The notes beneath the pieces were generated by a model, which was given only the letters and a program-made list of their open reading frames with translations, did no database searches and was not told where the DNA came from. This document shows positions 12,249 to 25,869 of a stretch of 64,000 nucleotides of DNA, piece after piece; position 1 is the first letter of the stretch; each line of letters starts with the position of its first letter. This stretch comes from Epiperipatus broadwayi (Eukaryota; Onychophora; Udeonychophora; Euonychophora; Peripatidae): the NCBI GenBank assembly GCA_028023455.1, contig JAQFVV010006624.1:248001-312000 (forward strand). The letters are read 5' to 3'. Position numbers and translations under genes: made by a program.

Positions 12249-13391
12249 AGATGGAGCCACAGTGAGTCCAGCCCATCTTACTCTCTTAGATAGTGCAGTA
12301 GCTAAGACTGAGCTAATGAACAGATTAGCACCTAAGTCCCTTGCCTCTTATGAACCAATCAAGGTTCTTGTTTAGCAGCATGATGATCGGTCATTGGTTG
12401 GTCATGAAAAACCTAAAATCTATTCATCCATCCACAAAGCAACTTCATTATTATATTTTACTTATGTGTAGCATATTAGTAAAATCTTTATAGCTAACTC
12501 TATCACCTTAATATGCAGTCTTCGGCATTTGAACTGAAGCATTCTTCAAAACCCGTTCAATCTAAAGCTATCTGGGATGGTTGATATGCCCATATTTAAT
12601 ATATATATAAACATGATTATATATATATTATACCGAGACAAAGTCGGTATATGTAAACACACACACACTCAAGCAATGTAAAATACTCTATTTTTATTTT
12701 CTTACAACTTATGATAAAAAATAGATATAGTTTTCTTTCCATACTTTCTAAAATACACTTGTAAAATAAAATATTAATATGTCTAATTAAATAGTTTAAG
12801 GCTTTAACATAATTTACTAAAATAATATTCTCTAAAATGAAAAATAATATGCCATTATAAATATCAATAAATAATTTATACTTGTTATGCCACGGGGGTA
12901 ACTAAAAAGGGATATTTTAAAATTATAATTGTAGTAAAAGTAAAAGCTTATAGAAATGATTTTGAGAAAGATTAAATGCTCGACTTTTAGCTAATGTAAA
13001 TTACATTGTTCTCGTAAGACACGCACACACGTATGCATTCAAGGTGTGAATGAATATAAGTTTGTTAACTGAGATTGCAATATGAGATTGCCTAAACATA
13101 AGATTGCCTTAAGCACATGGATTGAGTAGGACACGGACCCCAACGACAACTCTAAGAACATGGAACTCTGGGGGGAGATTGGATCCTCAGATAAGATCCA
13201 ACCCATATAAATATCAAGCAAAATTAATTAAAAAAGGAATTGAAAAAAAATAATTAATTGAAAAATTAAATCTTAAGAGAAGCTAAGTCAAATTATCAAA
13301 TTTTGTTCAACTTTCTCAAAATTCAATTTAATTTAAATTACTTCGTTTGTGCTACCCGTTTTCAAGATGATCGATATGAAATTAATATTTA
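12249..13391. other. No gene seen; moderately complex sequence
   Basis: 12249-12600 and 13020-13220 are less AT-rich than most of the window. The minus strand at 13221-13039 has a 60-residue ORF of ordinary amino-acid mix, but no domain, no good start context and no splice evidence supports it. A TA run is at about 12600-12640. Confidence 0.5.
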
Positions 13392-13445
13392 GAGCGTCGA
13401 CTGTCATGAGGGGCTAGGAAACCCTTCAGTGATTGATCGACGCTC
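13392..13445. ncRNA. Strong hairpin, possible structured RNA
   Basis: A perfect 9-bp outer stem (GAGCGTCGA with TCGACGCTC) encloses an inner stem made of TCA-TGA-GGG pairing with CCC-T-TCA-G-TGA (single-base bulges) around the loop GCTAGGAAA. It is locally GC-rich in an AT-rich region. It is too short for a typical animal miRNA precursor and does not fit SECIS or hammerhead rules. Function is unknown and the strand undetermined. Confidence 0.45.
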
Positions 13446-14439
13446 CGCCACCAGAACATCTCCGTCGCTATGAATACTTAATAATATTACCATCTAAAAT
13501 TAGTGCTCCAACCAGTTCAATAATGTTCCGTGAAACACATGAATCATCCTGATTTATTACGCTCAACTTTAAAAGAAATGAACAATCTCCTTATGGAAAA
13601 CATCATCTCCCATGTTCAAACCTCCACTTAGTTAGAAGCAGCGGAAGAATAAGCCAAAATCCTAGGTAAACACTTTATTTTTTTATGCTTTCATTCATTC
13701 CATACGTAAACTTTTAAAAAAGGCAATCTCATAATTAACTAACTTTGATTTCGCAAATTAAGCTATAAAATATTCCGTAATTCATTATATTTAAAAATTA
13801 TTATTGTAACTTATTAGTGTAATCTCAACCTTCGTAAAATCAAACACTATGCAATTCCTAAAATTTAAATCTCAGGACTTTTCAAATATGAACTTTGACC
13901 CTAATTATTATCTTATAATTTATAACACTTACCTTCAAAATGTAATAAAAAAATGTAAAAAAAAAGAAATTTATTTCTATCATCCATATTTTACGATATA
14001 TAATATGTTCTTTTCTGTGCGAGTGCGTAAATGCGTGTGTGTGCGTGTAAATAAAACTTTTAACCAATGTGCTTTTTTTATATTAAATAAATTTGTTCAG
14101 TATTTAAACAAGTCGAGCATTTCTCAAGTCATTTCCTATAATTAAATCTTTATTCTATTTTGTCGTCTTGATTATTAATAAAGTTAGCATTTATGCATAT
14201 AGTTAATTATATTACTTTAGATTTATCTTTCTTAAACCTTGTTGCTTTAAAACATCGTGCCGTAAGTCACGATGTTTATTTATTGATTTATTTACTTATT
14301 CCGTAGTTAAGATAGATTTAAGAATTGGGAGGGCCTATTATAAAATATAAATAAATGTCAAGGAGTTGTAAATATAGCTGGAGTAAATAATTCTACCAGA
14401 TGGTATAATATAGGGGGGATGATCTTATAAGCTTCTAAT
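13446..14439. other. No gene seen
   Basis: AT-rich again after about 13560. A short GTGCGTGTGTGTG-type run is at 14015-14048. A small inverted pair (ACATCGTG and CACGATGT) is at about 14251-14274. Confidence 0.5.
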
Positions 14440-14850
14440 TGTTTAGAGATATAGACGAATAATCGCATTGGTCCCAAATAACCAATGACATGGTCCAATG
14501 CTTGGATCGATCAGTTAGTTAATCAAGCGTCTTCTCCATTGGTTATCATAGCGTCCTTTACCATAATAGTAATTTTGAAACAATTACATCGCGACCCTGA
14601 GTGACCCTATTGGTCCATGCTGGGAGTTGAGCTTGTGGGCGGGATTAGACTTCGAAATCGTTTTGACATGACGTAAGGTGATGCGAGAAGTTAAATTATA
14701 ATTAAATCATCGTATCTGGCGCCCCCTTGTATTGATAGTGAACAGTTATCGATAGAAGAAAATAAATAAAGCTTTACGCTATGTCATGTTTGTTTCGGAA
14801 TCACAATCCCTATGTGACCGGGTGCATAAAGCGACCCGGTACAATATATA
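14440..14850 (+). promoter_or_regulatory. GC-richer CCAAT-rich island: promoter or solo LTR candidate
   Basis: Five CCAAT/ATTGG boxes lie at 14467, 14482, 14495, 14538 and 14609. They are followed by a GGGCGGG box (14637), a CRE-like TGACGTAA (14669), a TGGCGCC word (14717) and AATAAA (14765). The stretch ends in a hairpin ACCGGGT/ACCCGGT (14817-14840) before ACAATATATAT. The order of promoter boxes, AATAAA and a structured end would suit a solo LTR. A host promoter is the alternative. No flanking target duplication or second LTR was found, so the call stays open. Confidence 0.4.
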
Positions 14851-15400
14851 TTTGTCATAATTGGATGTATTATTAAGATTCACTCCAGAATTGGTTTGAT
14901 TACATGTATAATAGCCACTCAAACTGATTATGAAATGATATAACTAATAAATGGAATGTAGTGATTTATTATATAGCATAATGTTTAACTCCATTAAATA
15001 ATAGCCACAAATTTATTTTACCACAGTATTAATAATTTTTGTACAATTGCCTAGAGTAATGTTGCTTTGTAAGAATGAAAATACCTGCATGCATTTTCCT
15101 ACGCTAAATAATAGATTATGTCAAAATATGTATGTAATTGTCAATAAATATGTTACTAATTTATCATATATCAGTTTCTGTCTCATTATTAAATCAATCC
15201 AATTCATTAATTGAGCATAGCTATTCATTAGTAAAGCCCCCCATTAATTAAATATATTAGATTTTATCATGGGAACATCTCTAGTATTTAAATTTGTTAA
15301 TATATATGTTTAAATCGATGAGTCCTACTGTCTTCTCTACTCTGCTAGTGGACCAGACTTAAAAATTAATTCTCATGTGCGATCATTGATATGTTATCCA

Positions 15401-15560
15401 TTAAGTGTTTGACCGGGTGCTTAGGGAATGGGTTCGAATTCAGGTTAGTCCCTGACCTAAATCTCAGCCTTGACTGGATTTGAAGTACATTGTTTGTAGT
15501 TCTATCTCATGTTAGATGGATAAATATGTTGTAACCAGTACAATATATATATTGTGACTT
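15401..15560 (+). repeat. tRNA-derived SINE-like repeat with good B box
   Basis: GGTTCGAATTC at 15431-15441 is close to the Pol III B box consensus. The segment begins GACCGGGTGC (also seen at 14816) and ends ACCAGTACAATATATATA, which resembles the end of the 14440-14850 block (ACCCGGTACAATATATAT) and the hairpin near 2137 (CCCTGTTACAATATATATA). The shared 3' end suggests one SINE family with a TA-rich tail. I could not place an A box with confidence. Confidence 0.5.
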
Positions 15561-17344
15561 TAGTTTGCTTGAAGTTAAATGCCTGGGCATGTCTTATGCC
15601 AAAATGTCTAAAAAAATATATATAGTTTAATTTTATAGTAAATATATTTTTGTTATTGCCTTATAATGCTATGATTTTGCATATAAAATGTTATTATATC
15701 AGTATGTTTATAAAATTTATAAGTGTGAAATAATTTTGGCAGATTGACTTGTAATATTTTTTAGCCTTAAATAGTGCTTATCATGCCAAAGTATTTGAAT
15801 CTTTAATAATTGATAGTTTAAAATAATCCATAATATATTTTCAAACTTAATAGAGTTAAGGTAATCAAAATTTAGCCACTAAAAGGTTTTAAAAGGCTAA
15901 TATTAATTTTAAAATTAAAAATCTGTATTCAATCTCTACATTTAGGTTTGCTAGTAATTAAATGAAACTGATAATGAATTGATAAGAATGTTAATTTTAG
16001 CACAGCACATTATAATTAAGTATTTTAAATTTATTCATTACCAAGACATTGAATAAAGTTAATAATAATTAAAGACAGAATTTAAAATACTGGATAAATA
16101 AATGCTTGAATAAATGGACAGATGGAATATTTAATTTTAACATTTATTTATTTTAAATTACTTATTAATATCTAATTTTAAAAACACAATATAAAATCAT
16201 ATTCTGAGCAACTTTTTATAGAATAAAATTAATGGTAAATAAATGTATTAAATATTATGGCTAAGATTTATTTTATTTAAATAATGTAAATTTCATTTAT
16301 GTAATATATTATAAATAATTATTTTAACAAAAATATGTCTAGACAGAGAAATTAGTTAATTTTAAAAGCTAAATATTAAATTTTTGGTTAGCAAAATTCC
16401 TTGATTTCAGTATAATGTGTATTCATACCAATTAAAAAAAAGGGGTGTAGATTTAAATGTTAATAATCAGTGTTTAAGGTGGCCACCTGATTTAAGCTAT
16501 AAAAATAGGTAAAATTGATACCTGCAAACACACTTTGGTAACACACACTCAGGTAATGATTTCTACTTATTGCATGGTGTTTCTAAATTACTATATTTAA
16601 TTATTAAGTGTAATTTTATTTAAACTTTTTCATTTTCTTAGCTTAAAGTAATGATAAGCTAGAACTTAACTCATCTAGGCACAATGTCTATATAAAGCTT
16701 CTAGGATTAGGAATGTTTGTTGCAGTCAGCTTTATGGTAAATTAGTTAAATATTACAATGTTTAAAATTTTAATATTTAAACTTCACATACTAAAAAGCT
16801 TTGAAAGATATAATTTTTATTATGATGATGTATAGACTTATTAATTTTAAAGCATACTGAAACATTTGTTTCATATTTACATTTGCTGAAAATATTTAAA
16901 ATTCTTCACAACAATAACAATAATGTTTTCCAAAGCATTGAATAATTTTATCTTAGTTTTCCTGAGAATACTCATTTTATATAAATTATTATTTGAAATC
17001 AATTTACTTTTAATAAATAATTTCATTTAATAAAGACTATTTCATTATGGTAAGTATATTACTAATTTATACTATCTTCTACAAGAAAGAAAGAAAAATA
17101 TTTAATGTTATTATATTATATTGCTGAAATAGACAATTATTTGTACTGTTATTTTAATGAAACATTATCAACTAAGTTTCAGGTATTGTGTCTATTTTTA
17201 CCAGGAGGAATGAAATCAATTTCTTGAATCCAAGGAAATGAAAAAATTGACATATTATAAATAAATGAATGTTTAATCAATATTTTGAAGTATTTTAATA
17301 AATTATGTACATTATAAATGGAAATATAAAAGTTTTTTAAAATA
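15561..17344. other. Very AT-rich, no gene seen
   Basis: Over 1.7 kb without a supported ORF, RNA or clear repeat. Confidence 0.6.
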
Positions 17345-17845
17345 TTAATATATATACAATAAACCACACACAAACTTCTTTATAAATCTTGATTTATTAT
17401 CTATTATAATGTACAAAAATATACTCCAATGTTTCATTTATATTTTTTATAGTCTTTATCAAAGAACAACATATATTCCACAATACATATAACAAATACA
17501 AATACCTTAAAATTCTTTTGACAACAATCAACTTTTTATTACATTTGTTTCTTAAATATTTTTCTTAAATTAACTAAATAATTATAGGGGATTATTTTAT
17601 GAAAGGTATTTAAGAAGTGAATGTAATGAAAAATTAAGATTGTTTGTTAGAAGAGTTTTAAAGTAAGATATATTTGTATTTGTTATATGTATATTGGAAT
17701 ATTTGTATTTATTGTTTTTTATATATTTTTAGTTGTTTTTTGATAAAGACTAAGTCAAAACATTGGAGAATATATTTGTACATTATAATAGTTCATACAA
17801 TAAATCAAGAAGTTCATATGTGGTTTGTTGTATATATTTTGAAAT
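17345..17845. repeat. Foldback element with hammerhead-like cores in the arms
   Basis: The left arm (about 17345-17580) and right arm (about 17605-17845) are inverted copies meeting near 17590. Matching words include ATTATAATGTACAAA, CTCCAATGTTT, AGTCTTTATCAAA and AACAAATACAAATA. In the right arm the plus strand reads TTTGATAAAGACTAAGTCAAAACATTGGAG, in pieces TTGATAA, GACTAAGTC, AAAAC. That is close to a hammerhead core CTGATGA, a GAC/GTC stem II and GAAAC, with several core mutations. Both arms look dead as ribozymes. Confidence 0.7.
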
Positions 17846-18599
17846 TAATGGACTATTTTAAAAATAGAAGACTGTGTTTGTTTGTTATTTTTTAATTTAT
17901 TTAATTGTAATATTATATTTAAATCGAACTTCAATGAACTTTTTCTGAATTATTTTATGAAAGCCTGCATATTTTATCTTTGTCTCTCTTAGTGTTGCTA
18001 TGGAAACCATGACTATAATTAAATAGCCATATTTTTTACAGAATTAAACAATTTTACTAATTGACTATATCTAATATATAAAGACTTTAATACTTATTTA
18101 GATCTAAACTATTAACTTTGAATTTTTAATCAAACATTAAATAATGTAATTGGTGTTTTTTATGTAACATATTTAAATATATTAAGTAAATTATTTTAAC
18201 CAATAATATAAAATTATTAGCTAAAACTTTATAATTTAATATCAAGAAGGAAACTTATTTAATATAATTTAATAATTTTTTAGTCACATATAGAATAAGG
18301 CCAAATATATAGTTATAATATGGATGGGATGTCTATATTTCAAGATTACCTTTGTAGAGATAAATTTTAATGTAACTAATGTGAGATTTATTTTACAATT
18401 AATTTTTATATGAATTTTGACTACGATTAGACTTAATGGCAAACTAAAATTTATTTTCATCTTTTTTGTTTATATGATCTTTAGAAATAACAAAAATAAT
18501 GAAAATATGTAAAAAATAATTATAACATACACCAAATCTTTTAAAAACTTGTTTTTTTATTTTTTTGCCACCAAAATGAAATATATATTAAAATAGATT
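17846..18599. other. AT-rich, no gene seen
   Basis: No feature supported. Confidence 0.55.
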
Positions 18600-18640
18600 T
18601 CCAACGTTTCGACTATTTCTTTATTTTTTTGACCACTTTT
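18600..18640 (-). ncRNA. Hammerhead-like 3' half (relic)
   Basis: On the minus strand the words ATAGTC-GAAAC-GTTGGA match the end of the core region in the 17.3-17.8 kb foldback (GTC-AAAAC-ATTGGA), here with an intact GAAAC. The CTGATGA half is not recognisable upstream. It is a weak call that rests only on similarity to the neighbouring family. Confidence 0.3.
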
Positions 18641-20499
18641 AATAAAGAATCTATATGTATTCAAATAGTAACATTATTTGGAGAAATAAAAAGCTTACTT
18701 TTTTTGCTTTCATTATCATTTGATAAAAAATATGTTCTTCTTTTCTTCCATATAAATTCAAATATTTAAAATTCATCATATAATCAAAAACAAAATATAT
18801 TTTTGAAGTAATGAAAATATTTTTGAAACAAAGAAGTCAACTTCAAAAATAAAAAAAGTAGTCTTTTCTGACTACCAGCAGACCATAACTGCAATCTTTT
18901 AAAACATTTCTCAGAAAAGTGTAATTCAAAATAAATATGGACAAAATGTATATAAAGAAAAGTTTGGTTTATTACTTTAACAGTATGCTTAGCATGCCAA
19001 ACTGTTAAAGAATTTAACCAAGAATTTTTTTATATGCATGTTGTATGTATTTATTTTGAATAACATATTATAAACAACTTCTATCATTGTGTCCAAGTTA
19101 GTATTTGTGTTTTCAAGGTTTACTTTCTAATTATATTCTCTACCTAATAATAAAAATGAAAACTAATATACAGAAATGTATTAACTTTCAGATTAGAAAC
19201 TGTGGCAAAAACTGTTGTGTGGTTGCTTATATAAAATGCTATATTTTATTACAGGCTTTCTAATCTTTATGTTACTTCTTTTTATTAATTAAGCATTTTT
19301 TCAATAATTATGGCTGCTGATTAAAAGCTAATGGAGTTTAAAATTTTAAGCATATTTGCATTTCATGTCTTTTATTGTAAATTAATTCCAGGTAAAATAT
19401 ACATTTTTTTTTGATAGATAAAATATCCTAAGGATTTTCTTTAGGCATGAAGACAATAGATATCATGAATAGTTATCATCAAATTATTTGCTAACAAATA
19501 ATTTTTTAGTATTTTTGCAAGATGATTAATCAAAGCATAAAAAGTTTAATTCTTATTTGCTGATCTGGAAAGCAATGATTTATCAGAGGTCATTTCAATT
19601 TTTATATATTTCATTTATTCAACAATTATAAAGATGTATTGTTATACATGTTCATTCATAACATGGACACAATTAGTAATCTAATGATGTTATTATTATA
19701 TTTAAAAAATATTATGGAATATACTTGTTATTTGACTACCTTCATCTACATACAGATTCATAAACTTCTAAATTTTATTGCAGTACAATGGTCACATGGT
19801 ATTCTTTCACTTTATTTTAAAAATGCATTATTGTGCTTACATTTTTTGTAATTGCAAATGGTTTGGATTTTTAAAATAATGTATTCAATTTTGAAAACCA
19901 AAAAAATTTACTGATCAAAATTCATAATTGTGTCCTTAAAGAACCTTTGTTTTAATGTTCCAAACACCAGGTTTTCAATTTTTCTTTTAGATTAGTCAAT
20001 GTTTTTATTTCAAAAGATGTGTAGAATTAAATAAATAATTAAAGTATAATGGCTAAGCAAAGTTATATAATCATCATCATCATTTGTAACTTTAAAAATT
20101 TGAACTCATTCATTTTCTGAACAAATTTAAAATATCATCTACACAATTTTTTTTTCAAAAATAATTCATAACTTTTTTATATAAAAATGAATACACCATC
20201 TTATTTCTAAATGTTGTTTTTATATGACTATTATAAAAAATATAACTATACACCAAAGTTTCAGCTAATTTACAAGTGAAAAATTAAAATACAAATACAT
20301 AATAATAGATATAAGTATCAAATATTCCAAATAATTAAAAAAAAAAAAACCACTAAAAAATATTCTTTACCTCAAACCCATCTAAATATTAATTAATTTT
20401 CAATAATTAAAAAAATAACTTAAAAGGCTTATTTAATTAACATTTTTTTAAGTATTTAATTTAAATAATAACTACTGAAAGTATTTAAAAATTACAATA
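18641..20499. other. AT-rich, no gene seen
   Basis: No gene. A small inverted pair (TAACAGTATGC / GCATGCCAAACTGTTA) lies near 18977-19007. A CATCATCAT run is at about 20072-20082. Confidence 0.55.
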
Positions 20500-20605
20500 T
20501 CATGACATGTGTGTGATCAAGTGTGCTAGAAGTATGAGATAGTGTGGATAGTTGAGGTTCATGGAAAAGTTGAGTTCAAACCTCCTATATCTTACATATT
20601 GGAGT
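20500..20605 (+). repeat. SINE-like repeat, copy 3
   Basis: Aligns with 4988-5080: GACATGTGTGTGATCAAGTG, then GTATGAGATAGTG, then AAAGTTGAGTTCAAACC. The B-box-like GAGTTCAAACC (20572-20582) is retained. No target duplication was recognised. Confidence 0.6.
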
Positions 20606-21851
20606 GCAAGTATAAAAAATCCTGTACTGTAGAAAACATTCATTTATTAAAATATCATTAAAAGTTATTTTTACAAAATAGTGTGTTTAAAACTATATTC
20701 ATCTTGGTTGAAATTTAAAATTTATAATGTATGCTAGAAATAATATTATAATCTATAATCTAATAAATGATTACTAATAATCATTAAACTATTTATCAGA
20801 AGTGGATGGTGCCAAAATTGTGAGCACAGAAAATTTGACACTTATAATTCAAATTGTAATAAACAAAATAGCTTTTTCTTTTTTCCGATTTCAATCTTTT
20901 TAGTTTTCGGGACTTCGTAAACAGTTTCATTAAAATCCCATTAAGATATTAGAAATATAAAAAAGTAGATTTTTTTTTTTTCCGGATTAAAAAAAATGAA
21001 ATATTTTTTTAAAATAACATTTCTGTTTTTTTTTCTTTTTTTTTTAAAAAAAAAAACTTTAAAATATTTCTGTTTAAATAATTTGATGCTTAAATTCGTA
21101 CATAATTACTTAATTGCACAGAAACAAATCTGAATTATGATTAATAAGACTATATGCTTATATTGTGTGTGTATGACTTCGTGGCAACATCTTTAAAAAC
21201 TATTCAATCACTCTTATTTCTAAGCAACTAAAACGTTTGTATTCTAATACCAATAATAAACAACTACTCTTGCAAATATGTCTAAAATTATATTCATTTA
21301 AGTAAAAATGTATGTAATCAATCCAATTAATTCACAAAATTCATGATATAAATTCCACACATTTTCAGGTATTGATTAGCAAAAAATCTCTGACCAATCT
21401 CAACTGAACTAGAAATTTACATACCATACACCCTCTACTCTCCAGAAATGATAGCATGATTTTTTAGTTAAATATTATGTATGCAAGCTCAGTTGGTTTA
21501 AAGCTTGAATATATTTGCAATGAAACATGTGTATACAGTCCAAAACCTTTTAATACAATATTATAAATAACTCTCAATGGGTGAAAGGAATTATCCTAAT
21601 AATATTTGCATCATATGAAAAGTTACTTTGATATATTCTTCACTGATCAACAGCCTATGGGAATGTAGAGTTTACATTGAAAACATTATAAATTAATTTG
21701 GTTCATTATATATGTATCTCTGGAAAAATTTATATATATATATCATTGAACCCAAATGTTTTTTAAAATAGGAAATGCTACTACAATAAATATTACGCAC
21801 TTCCACTTCAATGTTTGACAATACTATAATAAAAACACACATTTATCTGTT
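20606..21851. other. AT-rich, no gene seen
   Basis: Contains T- and A-rich homopolymer patches (20970-21060) and no supported feature. Confidence 0.55.
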
Positions 21852-21992
21852 GGTTTTCTTTATATATAAAAAGGATTGCCCAAAATAATTAAGAGCATAT
21901 GAATATTAATTAACCCAATTATTTTATTGTTATTATATTTATTTCTGCCTTAATTATTCAGGACAATCTTGTTTATATATAAGAAGAATCAA
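21852..21992. repeat. Inverted repeat (foldback)
   Basis: TTTCTTTATATATAAAAAGG with CCCAAAATAATTAAG on the left pairs with CTTAATTATTCAGGACAATC and TTGTTTATATATAAG on the right. The right arm recurs at about 41529-41572 (ATATTCAGGACAATCTTCCTTAT), so this is a dispersed family. Confidence 0.65.
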
Positions 21993-24087
21993 TGGTAAAA
22001 TGACTTCATTTTCTTATTTCAGCAGTGTATCGTAAATGTGTATTATTTACTGTAACAGCATTTCCTGTATGCATTTACTTTATTCATATTGTAAATTTCT
22101 TTTTTACATACTCACATATATTCAAATTTTCATCCATTTTTTCAATCTTCCATTCCTCCATACATTCTTGACCATATGAACAAAGTCATATAAAAAAGGA
22201 AAATGACTTTTAAGATGAATTTCATGCTAAATCTGCACCTTTGAACTGGTCCACTGTCACAACATTATCATTATCAAATTATTATAATTTGACATCCAAG
22301 TGCTAAATGCACTCCCAACATTCACATTCTCCAGTTACATAAATACATTCATGAATATTTCTAATCATTCATCATGCTAAGAATTGTTATATCATTTCTA
22401 GCCAATATAGAAACTTTAAACCCAGTTAAAGTTTAAATATTTGATTATTTTTTTAAAAAACATAAACACATGGCATCATTAAACCAACTTTAATATTAGT
22501 AATAATGTTGGGATAAAAACATCTTGTGTCATGTTTAAATAAAAACAAGTATATTAATTTTCAATTGGATTTAAAGTTTATGTCTGAACTAATAATGACA
22601 TGATAATCTCAAGATTAATAAATAATTCATAACAATTATTAATCTATTTGTCTAAAGTGGATGATGTCAAAGATGTGACTGCAGATAATTTGACATTTGG
22701 CTATCAACTTTTAGCAATATATATTGTATCTACTGAAATTTAAAATCAATTTCAATTCGTAATAAAATGTTAGTTATAATTTTATTTTAATTTTAATAGT
22801 GAATACATTAACCTGGGGAGCATTGGACTAAGTTGGTGTGATAACATATAATATTGAAAAAAAAAGGCTTACTATTAATTGTAGTGTATAAAAATTGTGA
22901 ATTGACTTTATTCATTTTAAAAATGAATGTGTAAATAGAAAGTTTATAATCTTAATAAAATTAATATTTTTCTTTATTATGTGTATTTTCATTACTGCAT
23001 TCACAATAATAGATTACAAATAACATATATAAATATTTAATGTCTTTAGTATGTTTGTTATTTTATTTGTATAATATTATATTGGAAAGATATGTATAAA
23101 AATATATTTCCAGTATAGTATGGTAAAAATGTAGTATAAATTATTGTAGTTTGTGTTGAACTAAAAGAATATTATTTGTATTTTTTTTAAAAGTAAATAT
23201 TATCTATTACATGCAATAATTATAAAATATTTATTTATATTTATTATTATTATTATTTTGTAATAAGATTCTTATTTATGGAACACAAAAATGAAATTGA
23301 TCAAAAAATTAATGCAGATCATTGCTATAGTTTCTCTGACATCAATTAAAAATGTTTATAAATAGGACTAAAGAGTTTAAACTCTCTCCCATATCTTGGC
23401 TTCAATATAAGCAAACCTAAGTTCCTTCACATAATTTTTATTTATTTATTTTTTAAAGAATATGATTATTAAATGCATAGAATAATGGGGTGAAAGCAGA
23501 AGTGTTCATCCATTAACTGGACAGATTTATTGAGAATTTGTGAAGAGCAAACATTTGTTGGAAGAATGAAAATTAATTCATAGGATTTAAAAAGTTATTG
23601 GAATATTTTTTTGCTGTTAAAAGTGGATGTTGTCTGCTTTTCAATGATGAGATCTAAATGCTTACAACAGAATATGAATGCAAGAATCATGCTTACCTGT
23701 CAATACATATAATATATAAATTGGCTCAATTACCATTGCATTGTCATAAATGACACTAGCATTTGTTAACTTGTAATATTTTATGAATCAAATACTTGTT
23801 AAAGAAAAGGATATTTACATTGTATCATCATAGATATAAACCAGTGTTTGTTCACTTATAATATCACATAAACTAAATACCTACTACATGAAAGAATATT
23901 TTAGATATCTTAATAAATATTGTAACTAACATAATGGCTTCAAATCTAATAACTTTTCATGATCTTTCTATTTTTTATGGAATAACAAAATATCACTAGA
24001 TCTTGTTTTAAGAAATAGACTTTGGATCTATGGTACTATTTGAAAAATGTCATATTTGTGAACAATTAATCAGATCATTTATTAACA

Positions 24088-24088
<1 letters not shown>
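21993..24088. other. AT-rich, no gene seen
   Basis: No gene or RNA supported. Confidence 0.55.

Positions 24089-24149
<61 letters not shown>
24089..24149. repeat. (ATT)n microsatellite, about 20 copies
   Basis: A perfect ATT run, the same motif class as the long repeat at the left end of the window. Confidence 0.95.
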
Positions 24150-24150
<1 letters not shown>

Positions 24151-25869
24151 TTTATTGTATATATAATTATATAGGATATAAATAGTAGTATAATTTAAGT
24201 TAAGTAAAAATTTATTTTAAAACATATATAAAATATAAGAGAGTTATGTTGTTTTAAAATTCAAATTTTATTTGTATAGCTTCATAATTATAATTATAAT
24301 TCCAAATATTTATTTACTTGTTGACTATAAATTAATTTCAAGTATTTATTTTTGTTTTATTCTCTTATTTCAATTAACTATTTTTTATATTAAGGTCATA
24401 AACTCTCTTATATTTTGAAAACTGCATATGGTATTACATGTTACATAAATATGCATTTTAATCTTAGTATTTAATAGATGAAATTCAATGTACAATCATC
24501 TATTTAATTTAAAATAATTAATATCAATTGAGAATCTATTGCATAACACTTAATTAGATCATATATATATATATATATAATTTCTAATTTAATTGTTATT
24601 CATTTGTTAATAAATGTTGAATTCATTTAAAACAAGTAAACTTACTTGGTTGTCATTTAATTCTACAATGCAAATTTATTGGTTAATGGTATTATGGTAT
24701 TTGGATATAATATTATTGATAAATTGATTATATTACATAATTCATCAGAAGCAGTTACAAAAAGTTTGAAAATCCAACCACAGGATGAGTGAGAGAGTAT
24801 AATTACATACCAATTTCTTTGTATTGAATTTAATGTTTATTATTTGATCAAGTATAAAGTTTTATATAGCAACAAATTAATTGATTTGACATTGTTAAAC
24901 ATTTAATAAGTAATTAGAAGTTTGTTGTAATTATTTTGCTAATAACAAATAAAAGTTATATTAAGATAGAAATTATATATGAGTTGATTCAATGATTAAT
25001 AAAAGGTACAAATATGATAATTATTGAAGTTGAGTACAAGTAATTGCAATTAGATGTTCATGTATTTTGTTTTAAATCATTTTTGATTAAAGTGAATATT
25101 GTATTAAGTCAGTATACAGCCATAAAGATAGTAATCCTATTTATGTACAGAGCTAGCAATAATAATATATTTTATTCACTTACAAATTATAATGATTTGC
25201 TTTAATTATATTTAGAGTTTGTTTATGGTGGCCATAAATTCAGTTTAGATATTAAATTTTAATATTAATATATCAATAATCTTTCATATGACTTGATAGT
25301 TATAGTTTAAAGTTTTAATAACTTAACTTTATTAAACTGATGTATATCATTTGACAGTAGCCTTTGAATAAGCATCAAATAGGAATCTATTGTTTGTTTT
25401 ATATATTGATGTGCTTGGATATTATAAATTTTAATGTTATCTAATAGGATGATTTTATATAGTATAGGTTACATTAATTGATTTTGTGCTACTATTAAGT
25501 ATTTAATTTTATTATAATTGACTTAATTAATAAGAGTATATTGATATTATTGGAATAGCATGGCTAATTTAGCATTATTTTTATTTCATTTAGTTATAAT
25601 TGGAAATAAATTATTGAGTTATATTTATTTATTAAGATATCATTGATATTTTATATTTGTAGGGTAGATTAAATTATTATCTCATAAATGCATGAATCAT
25701 TTTGTTTAAATATAGGTATAGACAATGTTTATCTTCTAAGTTTGTATTATTATAAATAGCATTTGGATTCATAAGGAATACAAAGAATCATTTGTCTAAT
25801 TCTTTGTCATAATTTTCATTGTAATATTATTATAAGATAATGATATTTAGTTTTATTGCTCTGTCTTTA
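24150..25869. other. AT-rich, no gene seen
   Basis: A TA run is at about 24560-24580. Nothing else supported. Confidence 0.55.

Noticed and set aside
13392-13445. Hairpin as SECIS element or hammerhead
   Set aside because: The helix between ATGA and the downstream GA is far too short for SECIS, and there is no CTGANGA plus GAAA arrangement.
14717-14723. TGGCGCC as a retroviral-type primer binding site
   Set aside because: Only 7 bases match the common start of such sites, and no gag-pol sequence follows.
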